Positions 8,343 to 16,992 of a DNA stretch of 34,317 nt are shown one piece after another. The notes under the pieces are model-generated. The model was not told where the DNA came from and did not search any database. It was given only the letters and a program-made list of their open reading frames with translations. The translations under genes and the position numbers were made by a program. The first letter of the stretch is position 1; each line of letters starts with the position of its first letter. Source of the stretch: Candidatus Flemingiibacterium merdigallinarum (lineage in GTDB: Bacteria; Bacillota; Clostridia; Oscillospirales; CAG-272); NCBI GenBank assembly GCA_904386005.1, contig CAJFKR010000023.1:1-34317 (forward strand), written 5' to 3'.

Positions 8343-9308
8343 TTAATTCTGTCGTCGTCGCATATCCTCAATATATGAGTCCTGCCAGAAGCACATATCC
8401 ATCAATTTCATAGGCGGATATTCAATACCGCACGTGCTGATTTCCTGTCGCAGCTCTTCAAATTCGTCGAAATTATCGCAATAGTATTTGGCTATGTCAA
8501 AGACAGAAGCTCTGTCGTATATGTCGCTTGATATATTATATTTTTTGACAGCCTGTTTATAATAGCGGTCATACGCGGGTACACAGCCTAACGTACCCAG
8601 TAAAATTTTCGTTATCAGAGTATCTGTCGCTTTGTTGGGCGTTCCGTCAAACGCCGGCTTTTCCATTGCGTAACAGACTTTGATTCTTGTCCCAAGCTCA
8701 TCTAACAGTATGAGATTGCTTTCTTTGCACAGGTTTTCGGCGGAAATCGCGTGCAAAGGGTTGTATTTTTCCTCTTGAATAATCCGCACGACAGGGATAT
8801 GTATCTTATAATCTTTGTGAAGCAGGAAAGAAGACCTATACATTCCCCAGCTGGCTAAATAGAACGCGAGATGAAGCGCGAGATAATCGATTGTTTGCTC
8901 ATCGGTTTTGTTTCTGTTCTCCAAAAACACTTTGTAGCAGTATACCCATGACATATATCTTGCGTGTGTGTCTTTTACGGTTTCACTGAAATAATCCCGA
9001 ATGTTGCTGACAGCGCGTTCAATAGGTATGGTAACAGTTTGCTGCTTTGCATCAATTAGCGGCACATCAGTTTTCTTTATAATTGCGCTGACAACTTCTT
9101 TCCGCGAAGGAACAGATGTCTCACTGAGAGAATATCTTGCCGGATGTGTGCCTGATTGAATGACAATATTGCTGTTTACAAGTGACATGAGCGCGGTATA
9201 CACAGCGGGTGCATGGCGCTTGTCACCATATATAGCCTCTGCCAGCTCGCTTTGTGTCATTATACCGTTATCAGATAACAACGATATTATTTTTTCTTTT
9301 TGCTTCAT
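8343..9308 (-). CDS. Winged-helix protein of unknown function
   Basis: I do not recognise the full-length family. Residues 1-65 look like a winged helix: MKQKEKIISLLSDNGIMTQS, then SELAEAIYGDKRH and a wing-like IQSGTHPARYSL. The remaining 250 residues are probably mostly helical and cytoplasmic, with no signal peptide or membrane segment. Conserved-looking aromatic stretches are ARYMSWVYCYKVF, HLAFYLASWGMYRSSFLLHK and YPPMKLMDMCFWQ. The gene is visibly more A+T-rich than its neighbours and uses more AAA, ATA and TTA-type codons, which suggests recent transfer. It has its own near-consensus promoter (9372-9400) and no partner gene. It could be a self-contained regulator or a stress or defence-type protein; neither is shown. 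Confidence 0.7.
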   Translation of the reverse strand: MKQKEKIISLLSDNGIMTQSELAEAIYGDKRHAPAVYTALMSLVNSNIVIQSGTHPARYSLSETSVPSRKEVVSAIIKKTDVPLIDAKQQTVTIPIERAVSNIRDYFSETVKDTHARYMSWVYCYKVFLENRNKTDEQTIDYLALHLAFYLASWGMYRSSFLLHKDYKIHIPVVRIIQEEKYNPLHAISAENLCKESNLILLDELGTRIKVCYAMEKPAFDGTPNKATDTLITKILLGTLGCVPAYDRYYKQAVKKYNISSDIYDRASVFDIAKYYCDNFDEFEELRQEISTCGIEYPPMKLMDMCFWQDSYIEDMRRRQN

Positions 9309-9371
9309 ATTTTTTCACTCTACAAATACTTCTAATGATATGGGAATTTGGCTCTTGAGTGTCTTTCTATT

Positions 9372-9400
9372 ATTATACCATATTTCCAACGATTTCGCAA
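9372..9400 (-). promoter_or_regulatory. Sigma-A type promoter for the winged-helix gene
   Basis: On the minus strand, TTGCGA (9395-9400) and TATAAT (9372-9377) are 17 bp apart, with a TG-extended -10. The start of transcription would be about 56 nt before the ATG at 9308. Confidence 0.75.
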
Positions 9401-9490
9401 TAGCAATATATACAAAATTTTCACCGTTTTTTGTAATATATGAGAATCAGCCACGCAGTCGAGCTGTCAGAGATTGATATTCAAGACCAT

Positions 9491-9523
9491 AAAAAACGGG
9501 TTCTCGGTGAACCGTGAACCCGT
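9491..9523 (-). terminator. Terminator after the ECF S-component gene
   Basis: On the minus strand an 8-bp stem ACGGGTTC/GAACCCGT (9516-9523 with 9496-9503) encloses a smaller CGGT/ACCG hairpin and runs into TTTTTT. It lies just past the stop codon at 9541. Confidence 0.88.
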
Positions 9524-9540
9524 TATAAGATATAAACTGT

Positions 9541-10176
9541 TTATTCGGCGTGCTTGCCAAGATAGCCGAGCAGAGCGGTCGAAATCGCGCCGCCTACCAC
9601 AAAGGTTACAGCCGCTTCGATGACGCCGTTCAGTCCGACGAAAGCCGCGAAGAACTCGACAAAGCCCATTCCTCCGCGCATTCCGCTGATGTATTCGCTG
9701 TTGCCGAACAGTACGATTACCAGCGTGACAAAGAGAGCGGTATTGATCAGCGCGACCGCGAGCGACGCTATCGGACTGCCGATGAACTTAGCTTTCTTTT
9801 CGCCGAGCAGCTTCCTGAAAGCAGCGAATATCAGCGCTGAGAGCCAGCCGGCGAGGATTCGGGTCGGAACGCAGACGATGAACGTGAGAACGGGATTGAT
9901 GCCGAGCAGCGCTGTTCCGAACGCGCTCATTCCGAAGCACTGAATGAAGCTGGTAACTCCCCAAAGTCCGCCGAGAATCGCTCCGGCAGCCGGACCGAGT
10001 GTTATCGAGCCGATTACGACCGGAATCATGATGAACGTGATCTCGACGCCCGCGGTTTTCAGGTATCCGAGCGGGGTAAAGGACATGAGGATTACGACCG
10101 CCGCGAGCAGCGCGACCTCTACCATCCACAATGTCTTTTTACGGCGTGCGTTTCTGGCTTGTTGTGCGTTTGTCAT
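9541..10176 (-). CDS. panT: ECF transporter S component, probably for pantothenate
   Basis: This is the substrate-capture membrane subunit of an energy-coupling factor vitamin transporter. The 211-aa product has about six hydrophobic helices after a basic N terminus. It has features of S components such as AAVVILMSFTPLGYLKTAG, FIMIPVVIGSITLGPAAGAI and a GGLWGVTSFIQC segment. AAAGGAG lies 8 nt before the ATG. Upstream on the same strand is coaX, the kinase for pantothenate, separated by 219 nt without an evident terminator. This makes pantothenate the most likely substrate (inference from context). The shared EcfA/EcfT module is not in the window. The gene symbol is tentative. Confidence 0.8.
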   Translation of the reverse strand: MTNAQQARNARRKKTLWMVEVALLAAVVILMSFTPLGYLKTAGVEITFIMIPVVIGSITLGPAAGAILGGLWGVTSFIQCFGMSAFGTALLGINPVLTFIVCVPTRILAGWLSALIFAAFRKLLGEKKAKFIGSPIASLAVALINTALFVTLVIVLFGNSEYISGMRGGMGFVEFFAAFVGLNGVIEAAVTFVVGGAISTALLGYLGKHAE

Positions 10177-10395
10177 AGTAAAAACTCCTTTGCTGCTGCC
10201 GCGTCGTATGGGCTTGTATTGGCCGATTCAGACTTGTGCAGCGCTTATTATATTTATAAAACGGAGACTGTCCGCTCCTTCGCGATAACCGTCGGTCGAC
10301 GATCGGCTTCGCGGGTGTGCTGTGGGCGGTGTGCGGCGGTTTTTATTACCGCGGCAAGCGATATCATAAGACAGTATTTCCGGTTTATACGATTT

Positions 10396-11190
10396 TTATC
10401 TGCGCCTTTGTCGGGTATTGCTTTCATACAGCCGACAGAGCCCGTTCAGAGTCAGGTCGGGCTCGCGGCGGATCTCATTTTCGCAGAGCGGAATTATCAG
10501 CTCGGACAAACCTCCGGTCGCGATTATCGAAAGCTCATCGCTTATCGAAAATTCGCGGCGTATCCGTCCGATGAAGCCGTCAAGCATCAACGCGGTGCCG
10601 TACACCGAGCCGGAGTTCACGCAGTCGGGAGTGTTCGTGCCGAGCAGCTTCTCGGGTGCCCTCAGCGACACCTCGGGCAGCAGCGCGCATTTTTCGGACA
10701 GCGCGTCGAGCGAAAGCCGGACGCCGGGCGCGATTATGCAGCCGCAAAGCTCGCCCCTCGGGTTTATCGCGGTTATCGTCGTCGCGCTTCCGAGGTCGAT
10801 GACGACGAGCGGAGGCTCGGCGATTCGCAATGCTCCGACTGTGTCGGCGACTATATCCGCGCCGAGCAGATTCGGGGTGTCGACGCGTATATTAAGCCCG
10901 GTTTTGATGCCCGAGCCGACTATAAGCGGCTCTATGCCGTATAGCTTCAGCGCGGCGGTGAGCGTATGTGTCAGCGCCGGAACGACCGAAAGCATTATCG
11001 CGCCTTCGATGTCGGACGTCGGGAGTCGCTTCATCGCGAAGATTCCGCCGAGCAGGACGGCGTATTCGTCCGCGCTCTTATAGCGGTCGGAGGATATCTT
11101 TGCCTTGAAAGCAAGGTGCGACCTGTCGCCGCGGAGTTCGTAAACCCCGAGACAAATGCTCGAATTTCCGATATCGACCGCGAGAATCAT
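10396..11190 (-). CDS. coaX: Type III pantothenate kinase
   Basis: CoaX phosphorylates pantothenate, the first step of coenzyme A synthesis, in the cytoplasm. The 264-aa product starts MILAVDIGNSSICLGVYE, with the ASKHA phosphate-binding DIGNSS at residues 6-11. Other family motifs are DTPNLLGADIVADTVGAL, VIDLGSATTITAI and GCIIAPGVRLSLDAL, in the expected order and spacing. I chose the ATG at 11190 because it gives the standard N terminus. A GTG seven codons upstream (11211) is also open, but its codons contain the GAAAGGG ribosome site. A consensus promoter lies at 11244-11272. The gene is followed by the ECF S-component gene, forming a salvage-and-activation pair. Confidence 0.95.
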   Translation of the reverse strand: MILAVDIGNSSICLGVYELRGDRSHLAFKAKISSDRYKSADEYAVLLGGIFAMKRLPTSDIEGAIMLSVVPALTHTLTAALKLYGIEPLIVGSGIKTGLNIRVDTPNLLGADIVADTVGALRIAEPPLVVIDLGSATTITAINPRGELCGCIIAPGVRLSLDALSEKCALLPEVSLRAPEKLLGTNTPDCVNSGSVYGTALMLDGFIGRIRREFSISDELSIIATGGLSELIIPLCENEIRREPDLTLNGLCRLYESNTRQRRR

Positions 11191-11243
11191 ACCCTTGCAT
11201 ATCCCTTTCACTGTGTGAATGTTACATAATTCCTACATATTTA

Positions 11244-11272
11244 ATTATACACTTTTGGCTGTCAATTGTCAA
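11244..11272 (-). promoter_or_regulatory. Consensus sigma-A promoter of coaX
   Basis: On the minus strand, TTGACA (11267-11272) and TATAAT (11244-11249) are separated by exactly 17 bp. This predicts a leader of about 45 nt before the coaX ATG. Confidence 0.88.
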
Positions 11273-11337
11273 TCAATATAGTGAACAAATAGAAAGACAA
11301 ATACGCGGGGTTTATTGACGTTACGCGGAAAGCGGCA

Positions 11338-13425
11338 TTATCCCACGTCTATACTGAATTCGTGCGCGCCATCCGGTGCGACCGCGACTGTGTCGAAGCG
11401 CTCGGGAATATTCACGCGTATCGATTTTACAGCGCAGTGTTCGGTCGCGTGCGCGGACAGACGCACGATTTTATTCTCCTTGGCTTCGCATTCGACGACG
11501 ACACCGCCGTGCGCCAGAAGCCGGAAGGAAAAGCTGTCATGTTTTCTGTCGAGCGCGGGCGCGATATATACCTTGCCGTCATGGCAGGACAACAGGCACT
11601 CGTTCAGCGCGTGTACAAACATTCCCGCCGCGGTTGTGAACCACGGATGTATGTAGGTCTGGCTCTTGTCGTTGTTTATCTCGAACATCTCGCCGAACCA
11701 GCCCGACTCGCCCGCGACTCGGCGCAGCGCGTCCACAGCCTCGTCGGCGCGTCCGAGCCGCGCGAACACCAGCGCTTTCCAGCAGGCGTACCATGAGCAG
11801 ATGCCGCTTCCGATTTCGTACATATTTCCGAATGTGTCCTCATATTTGACATAGTCGTCGATTGCGGCGGTTTGCAGTTTATCTCCGCGGTCAATGACAT
11901 CGAACGGGAAAGTGCCGCTGTAAGCCGATATGCTGCGCTCGGTGCAGACGGGGTATGGAATGTATCGCTCGCCGTCGTCCGGCAGATTGCGCATCAGCTC
12001 GTCCGCGAGCGCGAGGTATTCGTCAGCAATCGCTGTGTCGCGCCCGAGCAGACGTGCGACCTCGGCGAATACGCGGAAAGTCGACACGACGCCGCAGGTC
12101 GTCATATACGCGTTCTCGACACCCGAACCGAGCCGCTCGAGGTCGGTGCATTTGCCGACGATCAAGCCCTTGCCCTCGACGCGGTAGAGCGCGTGGACAT
12201 AGAAGAACTCGGCGCAGGAGGAGATGACCGGATACGCGACGTCGCGCAGGAATTCGAGGTCGTTCGTATACAGGTAGTAGTAATATTCGGTCAGTGGTAT
12301 CGTCGACATATGGAAGATGTGCTCGTACCAATAGCCGTAGGGCGACGCCTCGCTGCCGTCCTCGAGCGTCTCCCACGGGTAGCGCGCGGCGTTGTGGTGC
12401 TTGGACGAGACCCGCTTTATCGCCGATTCGAGACCGGCATGGCGGAAGTAGGGCACGCACGACGCTTCACGCGTATGGTTCGACGTGAGCAGACCGAAGA
12501 ACATATAATGCTCATCAAACGCGAAGAACTTTGACTCCCAACAGCTGTCGCAGAGTCCGACCGGAAGCGACCATTCGGTCGCGAAAATTTTGAGGTGATA
12601 CTGCGCGGTGAGGTAGACGTCATCGCAGAGACTGTCGCCGATTACGGCTCCACCCTCGGCGTAGTAGTCGCACCATGCCGCGTCGTGCCTTGCTTTCAGG
12701 CTCTCGAAGCCGTCGCTGAGCGCGGATTGTATTATGTCTCTGGCTAATCCGGCGTGGTCGGCGCCGTCAAGACTGTCGCTTTGCGCAATATAAATTACAA
12801 GCTCGGTCGGCTCGTCTACAAGGCGGGAAAGTATCACCGAATTCGCGGTCATGCCGAATTGGCAGTCACATTCGCAGCCGACGCATATGCTGCCTCCAAA
12901 GTCCCTGCGGTCGGTCAGGCGGTAGGAAATCCTGCCCGAATTATCTCCGACCGACACGGCGGCATCGCACAAATCGGGCAGGATATCCGATTTTCCCTTG
13001 CCGCAGAATGAATAGCTGAAGCGGTAATTGAGCTTGTCCGCCGGAGTTATCCGCTTTTTTAATATTATCAGCTTGTATTCGGTATCAACAAAGGCGGTCG
13101 TGTCGACTACACTGCCGTCGTTATATTCGGTGTGGCAGTTCACGACAGCGCGCTCGGCGTCAAGCTCCTGCGTAAAGCCGGCGACTGTAAGCTCGCCGCC
13201 CGCGAACAGCTGCTGCTCAAAGCGACCGTGACAGAGCAGCGTGCGGTTGCCGCTCATGCTCCTGCGTCCGGCGACCCAGATGTTCGTCGACGGATAGGCT
13301 TTGATAAGCGCGCCGCGCATATTCGGGTTCATGGCTCCATCCGGCGTGATTTGCAGCGACAGCTTTCCGTTGCCGAGAAAGGGCGCGCAGTAGGTCTCTC
13401 CGATGTTTTTGTCAGTGTATAGCAT
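11338..13425 (-). CDS. GH65-like six-hairpin glycoside hydrolase
   Basis: This is a probable cytoplasmic glycosidase or glycoside phosphorylase of the (alpha/alpha)6-barrel type, nearest in look to GH65 and relatives. The 695-aa product has no signal peptide. Residues 1-260 resemble the N-terminal beta-sandwich, and 270-600 the helical barrel. Barrel marks are WESKFFAFDEHYMFFGLL (about 296-312), YWYEHIFHMSTIPLTEYYYY, YPVISSCAEFFYVHALYRVE and EIGSGICSWYACW. The last 80 residues form a small beta domain. AAAGGAA precedes the ATG by 6 nt and a good promoter lies at 13462-13490. The exact family and substrate cannot be set from motifs; GH95 or an unclassified sister family is the main alternative. 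It is transcribed away from the FAD protein gene. Confidence 0.72.
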   Translation of the reverse strand: MLYTDKNIGETYCAPFLGNGKLSLQITPDGAMNPNMRGALIKAYPSTNIWVAGRRSMSGNRTLLCHGRFEQQLFAGGELTVAGFTQELDAERAVVNCHTEYNDGSVVDTTAFVDTEYKLIILKKRITPADKLNYRFSYSFCGKGKSDILPDLCDAAVSVGDNSGRISYRLTDRRDFGGSICVGCECDCQFGMTANSVILSRLVDEPTELVIYIAQSDSLDGADHAGLARDIIQSALSDGFESLKARHDAAWCDYYAEGGAVIGDSLCDDVYLTAQYHLKIFATEWSLPVGLCDSCWESKFFAFDEHYMFFGLLTSNHTREASCVPYFRHAGLESAIKRVSSKHHNAARYPWETLEDGSEASPYGYWYEHIFHMSTIPLTEYYYYLYTNDLEFLRDVAYPVISSCAEFFYVHALYRVEGKGLIVGKCTDLERLGSGVENAYMTTCGVVSTFRVFAEVARLLGRDTAIADEYLALADELMRNLPDDGERYIPYPVCTERSISAYSGTFPFDVIDRGDKLQTAAIDDYVKYEDTFGNMYEIGSGICSWYACWKALVFARLGRADEAVDALRRVAGESGWFGEMFEINNDKSQTYIHPWFTTAAGMFVHALNECLLSCHDGKVYIAPALDRKHDSFSFRLLAHGGVVVECEAKENKIVRLSAHATEHCAVKSIRVNIPERFDTVAVAPDGAHEFSIDVG

Positions 13426-13461
13426 TTTCGATTCCTTTCAATATACGAGATTTCCGATTCT

Positions 13462-13490
13462 ATTATAACCGATTTCAGCGAGGTTGTAAA
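13462..13490 (-). promoter_or_regulatory. Promoter of the GH65-like gene
   Basis: On the minus strand, TTTACA (13485-13490) and TATAAT (13462-13467) are 17 bp apart, about 37 nt before the start codon. Confidence 0.8.
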
Positions 13491-13549
13491 TACCAAAAAC
13501 ACGCCCGCTTATATAAAAATCACGCATAAAACAATTAACTTTTATATAC

Positions 13550-13578
13550 TTGACAAAAAAGCATCAATATGATATAAT
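13550..13578 (+). promoter_or_regulatory. Consensus promoter of the FAD protein gene
   Basis: TTGACA (13550-13555) and TATAAT (13573-13578) are separated by 17 bp. Transcription would start near 13585, giving a leader of about 95 nt. That leader contains a complete intrinsic terminator. Confidence 0.88.
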
Positions 13579-13609
13579 TTAATGTAATTATCTCGTATGT
13601 GTAATTACG

Positions 13610-13640
13610 TTCCGCAGACCCTGGTTTGCGGAATGTTTTT
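13610..13640 (+). terminator. Leader terminator or attenuator before the FAD protein gene
   Basis: A 9-bp stem (13610-13618 with 13625-13633, one G-T pair) has a 6-nt loop and is followed by TGTTTTT. It sits between the promoter at 13550-13578 and the start codon at 13680. Transcripts would either stop after about 55 nt or read through. No competing anti-terminator hairpin or known riboswitch was recognised. Confidence 0.72.
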
Positions 13641-13679
13641 GTGTGATTATTATAAGGAAAGGAAGCTTGGGTCACTTAA

Positions 13680-15080
13680 ATGAAATACGACGTTGTCATA
13701 GTCGGCGCGGGACCCTCCGGCATATTCACCGCGCTTGAACTCATCCGCCGCGGCGCGGACAAGAAAATCATAATAATCGAAAAGGGACTGCCGGTCGAAA
13801 AACGGCGCTGCCCGAAACTAAAGACCAAGCAGTGTATGCAGTGTAAGCCCTACTGCCACATCACGACCGGATTCTCGGGCGCGGGCGCGTTCTCGGACGG
13901 CAAGCTGTCGCTGTCGCACGAGGTCGGCGGCGAGCTCCCCGAGCTTATCGGCTGGGAGAGGGCGCAGAATCTGATCGACTACACCGACTCGATATATCTC
14001 GAGTTCGGCGCGGACGAGCATATCGAGGGCGTGTCGAACGACCCGTTCATCAAGGAGATCCGCCGCCGCGCGATACAGGCCGGCCTGCGGCTGGTCGACT
14101 GCCCGATAAGGCACCTCGGCACCGAAAAGGCGCAGCATATATATTATTCGATACAGCAGTACCTATCTGAGCAGGGCGTCGATATGCTGTTCTCCTGCAA
14201 CTGCACCGACCTTATCGTCGAGAACGAGGTCTGCCGCGGCGTGCGGGTCGTAGACAATCACGGAGTCGAGAGCGAAATTTTCGGCGACGACATCGTCGTC
14301 GCGACCGGTCGGCGCGGCGCGGACTGGCTTGAAAAAATCTGCGTTGAGCACGGAATCGAGCACAAGCCGGGCACGGTAGACATCGGCGTGCGCGTCGAGG
14401 TCAGAAACGAGATAATCGAGGACGTCAACAAGGTGCTGTACGAGTCGAAGCTGATCGGTTATCCGAAGCCGTTCAAGAACAAGGTGCGCACCTTCTGTCA
14501 GAACCCCGGCGGCTTTGTCAGCCAGGAGAACTACGACAACAACCTGGCGGTCGTCAACGGTCACTCATATAAGGACTATAAATCGGGCAACACAAATCTC
14601 GCGATTCTCTGCTCGCACAACTTCAACGAGCCGTTCAATCAGCCGATCGCATATGCGCAGAAGGTCGGTGAGCTGACGAATATGCTCGGCGCGGGACATA
14701 TCCTCGTCCAGCGATTCGGCGACATACTCGACGGAAAGCGCACCTGGGCGCGCGAGCTGTCGCGCTCGAACGTAAAGCCTACGCTGCCCGACGCGGTCGC
14801 CGGCGACATCACGGCCGCAATGCCTTATCGCGCGATGGTCAATATAATCAACTTCATTCAGGCGGTCGAAATAGTCGTCCCCGGCTTCGCAAGCCCCGAG
14901 ACTCTGCTATATTCGCCCGAATTGAAATTCTATTCGAACCGTGTCAAGATGGACGAAAACCTGTCGACGTCGCTCGCCGGACTGCACTGTCTCGGCGATT
15001 CGAGCGGCTGGACGCGCGGTCTGATGATGGCGTCTATAATGGGCGTGCTGATGGGTCGGAAAATAGCCGGAGTCGAATGA
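13680..15080 (+). CDS. FAD-dependent oxidoreductase, COG2509 type
   Basis: This is a probable cytoplasmic flavoprotein of the uncharacterised FAD-dependent dehydrogenase group common in Clostridia. The 466-aa product begins with a Rossmann dinucleotide-binding motif VIVGAGPSGIFTALE (GxGxxG at residues 9-14) and the acidic end of strand 2 (IIIIEKG). A four-cysteine cluster follows (Cys44, 52, 55, 59 in CPKLKTKQCMQCKPYC), then TGFSGAGAFSDGKLSL, a signature of this group. The second FAD motif is near VVATGRRGADW and the C-terminal one is LHCLGDSSGWTRGLMMAS. The substrate is unknown. A stop codon directly precedes the ATG, so no earlier start exists; AAGGAAAGGAAG lies about 14 nt upstream, a long spacing. 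It is a single-gene unit with a promoter, a leader terminator and a 3' terminator. Confidence 0.88.
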   Translation: MKYDVVIVGAGPSGIFTALELIRRGADKKIIIIEKGLPVEKRRCPKLKTKQCMQCKPYCHITTGFSGAGAFSDGKLSLSHEVGGELPELIGWERAQNLIDYTDSIYLEFGADEHIEGVSNDPFIKEIRRRAIQAGLRLVDCPIRHLGTEKAQHIYYSIQQYLSEQGVDMLFSCNCTDLIVENEVCRGVRVVDNHGVESEIFGDDIVVATGRRGADWLEKICVEHGIEHKPGTVDIGVRVEVRNEIIEDVNKVLYESKLIGYPKPFKNKVRTFCQNPGGFVSQENYDNNLAVVNGHSYKDYKSGNTNLAILCSHNFNEPFNQPIAYAQKVGELTNMLGAGHILVQRFGDILDGKRTWARELSRSNVKPTLPDAVAGDITAAMPYRAMVNIINFIQAVEIVVPGFASPETLLYSPELKFYSNRVKMDENLSTSLAGLHCLGDSSGWTRGLMMASIMGVLMGRKIAGVE

Positions 15081-15122
15081 TTGATATAAAACCGACACTG
15101 CGCATACCGAATATTTTACCCG

Positions 15123-15151
15123 CTGCGGATCTTATTGGTCCGCAGTTTTTT
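15123..15151 (+). terminator. Terminator after the FAD protein gene
   Basis: A 7-bp perfect stem CTGCGGA/TCCGCAG (15123-15129 with 15139-15145) has a 9-nt loop and is followed by six T residues. Confidence 0.9.
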
Positions 15152-15301
15152 ATCAGGCGACGAAATTTCGCCGCTCACAGAGTGTCTGTGCTTATTGCAC
15201 ATATTCAATCGGTAAGATTATACAAATTGCCAATATTTAATATTTAGCAAGCTATATTGAATATATATTTACAATTTGTTCATGTAATATCCCGCGAATG
15301 A

Positions 15302-15310
15302 TGCTATACT
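15302..15310 (+). promoter_or_regulatory. TG-extended -10 element before the first tandem binding protein
   Basis: TGC-TATACT at 15302-15310 has the extended -10 form. No -35 box is at the right distance. It lies about 50 nt before the chosen start at 15360. Confidence 0.5.
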
Positions 15311-15359
15311 TGTTAATAGAGTGTAAATCTCAATTTCATATTTCAAAGGAGTGTTGAAC

Positions 15360-16796
15360 GTGAAGCTGCGAATCCCGACCATAACGCTGTTATTTGCCCT
15401 GACCGTCTCCGCCGCGAGCTGCGGAGATGTGACCGACAGCATTGTAACCGAAGCCACCGAGCCGCAACAAACCTCCGAGGTCGTCCGAACGCCGTATATC
15501 GAGAAAAACGACTACGGCGGGGCTGTATTTACGGTATTCGCGCCCGAGTGGGGCAGTTATGTCGACTATATGTTTGCCGAGGAGCAGACCGGCGACGCGA
15601 TGAATGACGCGCTGTATGAGCGAGAACGTCTGGTAGAGGAATATCTCGGCGTCAACATCGAATACCTGCTTGAGGGTACGATCTCCGAAACCAGCTCCAA
15701 GGTCAATTCGGTCGTCATGTCGGGCGACGACACCTACCAGCTTGTTCTGACCCACTGTATCAGTCAGACCGCCGATATGGTGTCAAAGGGACTGCTTATC
15801 GACTGGAACGACATTGACACGGTCGATCTGACGCGCGAATACTGGAACCAGCACTGCAACGACGGTCTGACTGTATACGGCAAGCAGTATTACGCGGTAA
15901 ACGACTTCATGATACCCGACCCGAACGCGATCATCTTCAATAAAGAAATGATCGAAAATTATAGTCTCGACGACCCTTACCAACTCGTCTATGACGGTAC
16001 CTGGACGCTTGATAAAATGTTTGAGATGAGCGCGGCTGTGACCAACGACCTGAACGGCGACAGCGTATATGACGTAAACGACCAGTACGGCTTCGCCGCC
16101 GAAGGCGACTGGATGCTGTGCAGTTTCCTTTATTCAAGCGGAATTCGCTTGACCGAAAAGAGCGACGACGGCGGGTTGGAGTTGGTACTCAACAACGAGC
16201 GTATGTATTCGCTTGTCGACAAGCTCGACACCTTCTTCAACCGCTCGAACTCCGCGTATCTCTGGAAATACGGCGCGGCTGCCGAGGAGCAGTTGGATAT
16301 GCACTCGGGGCGGATACTGTTCAGACTGATAGGCGTCAAGGGTGTCAAGAACTACCGCGACTGTGAGGTCGAATTCGGAATCCTGCCCTACCCGAAATAC
16401 GAGGAGTCGCAGACCGAATACAACACGAACGACTGGTCGGGACTGATGTGTGTTCCGATTACCGCGGGCGACGCCGACATGATCGGCGAGGTCTGCGAGA
16501 TGCTCGCGTTCTACAGCGCCGACACCACTCTGCCCGCGTATTATGACGTCGTCCTCGGCGAAAAGCTCGCGCGCGACGACGACTCAAGGAAGATACTCGA
16601 CATTATCTTCGACGGAATTGTTTACGACGCGGGTTCGAACTTCCTCGGTCAGACCAACAATATGTTCAATTTATACTACACAATCCCGTTCATGATTTTC
16701 CGCGACGGCAGCGGCGACTTCGCGTCCTGGTATGGAAGATATGAGCATGGAGCGCTTGGTGAAATTGAGCAATTGCTCGATGATATTAAAAATTAA
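15360..16796 (+). CDS. Extracellular solute-binding lipoprotein, tandem copy A
   Basis: This is a probable sugar-binding lipoprotein of an ABC importer. I chose the GTG at 15360 (478 aa) because AAAGGAG at 15346-15352 then sits 7 nt upstream; the GTG at 15351 overlaps that ribosome site. The signal peptide ends at VSAASC (Cys21), followed by a Thr/Glu-rich linker. The body has AVFTVFAPEWGSYVDYMFAE, VMSGDDTYQLVLTHC, the aromatic DLTREYWNQHCNDGL and a calcium-type loop DLNGDSVYDVND. It is clearly paralogous to the next gene (same 478-aa length, same motifs in register), showing local duplication. No permease gene is nearby. A terminator was not found after it, though the next gene has its own -10 element. 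Confidence 0.9.
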   Translation: MKLRIPTITLLFALTVSAASCGDVTDSIVTEATEPQQTSEVVRTPYIEKNDYGGAVFTVFAPEWGSYVDYMFAEEQTGDAMNDALYERERLVEEYLGVNIEYLLEGTISETSSKVNSVVMSGDDTYQLVLTHCISQTADMVSKGLLIDWNDIDTVDLTREYWNQHCNDGLTVYGKQYYAVNDFMIPDPNAIIFNKEMIENYSLDDPYQLVYDGTWTLDKMFEMSAAVTNDLNGDSVYDVNDQYGFAAEGDWMLCSFLYSSGIRLTEKSDDGGLELVLNNERMYSLVDKLDTFFNRSNSAYLWKYGAAAEEQLDMHSGRILFRLIGVKGVKNYRDCEVEFGILPYPKYEESQTEYNTNDWSGLMCVPITAGDADMIGEVCEMLAFYSADTTLPAYYDVVLGEKLARDDDSRKILDIIFDGIVYDAGSNFLGQTNNMFNLYYTIPFMIFRDGSGDFASWYGRYEHGALGEIEQLLDDIKN

Positions 16797-16935
16797 GCAA
16801 GACACTTAGCGTGAGATTCGCAGCTTGCAGCTGTTTAATTATGTAATTATATGCAATATTTTGTTTTAATTTTGGACTAATAGCCAATTATTTACGTCAG
16901 ATTTAGGATTTTTGACATCACAACCGTCCGAAATT

Positions 16936-16944
16936 TGATATAAT
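16936..16944 (+). promoter_or_regulatory. TG-extended -10 element before tandem copy B
   Basis: TGA-TATAAT lies at 16936-16944. A TTGACA at 16912-16917 is 21 bp upstream, too far for a standard -35, so the extended -10 may carry the promoter. Confidence 0.55.
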
Positions 16945-16992
16945 ATTATTATTCAAAATTAAAAGAAAACCGGCAAAGAGAGGAACCAATCA

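Noticed and set aside
10177-10395. Riboswitch between coaX and the ECF S component gene
   Set aside because: Several small stems are possible, but no known aptamer or pan-motif pattern could be matched with confidence, and there is no terminator in this spacer.
15351-15359. GTG at 15351 as start of tandem copy A
   Set aside because: It overlaps the AAAGGAG ribosome site. The GTG at 15360 has ideal 7-nt spacing and keeps the signal peptide.
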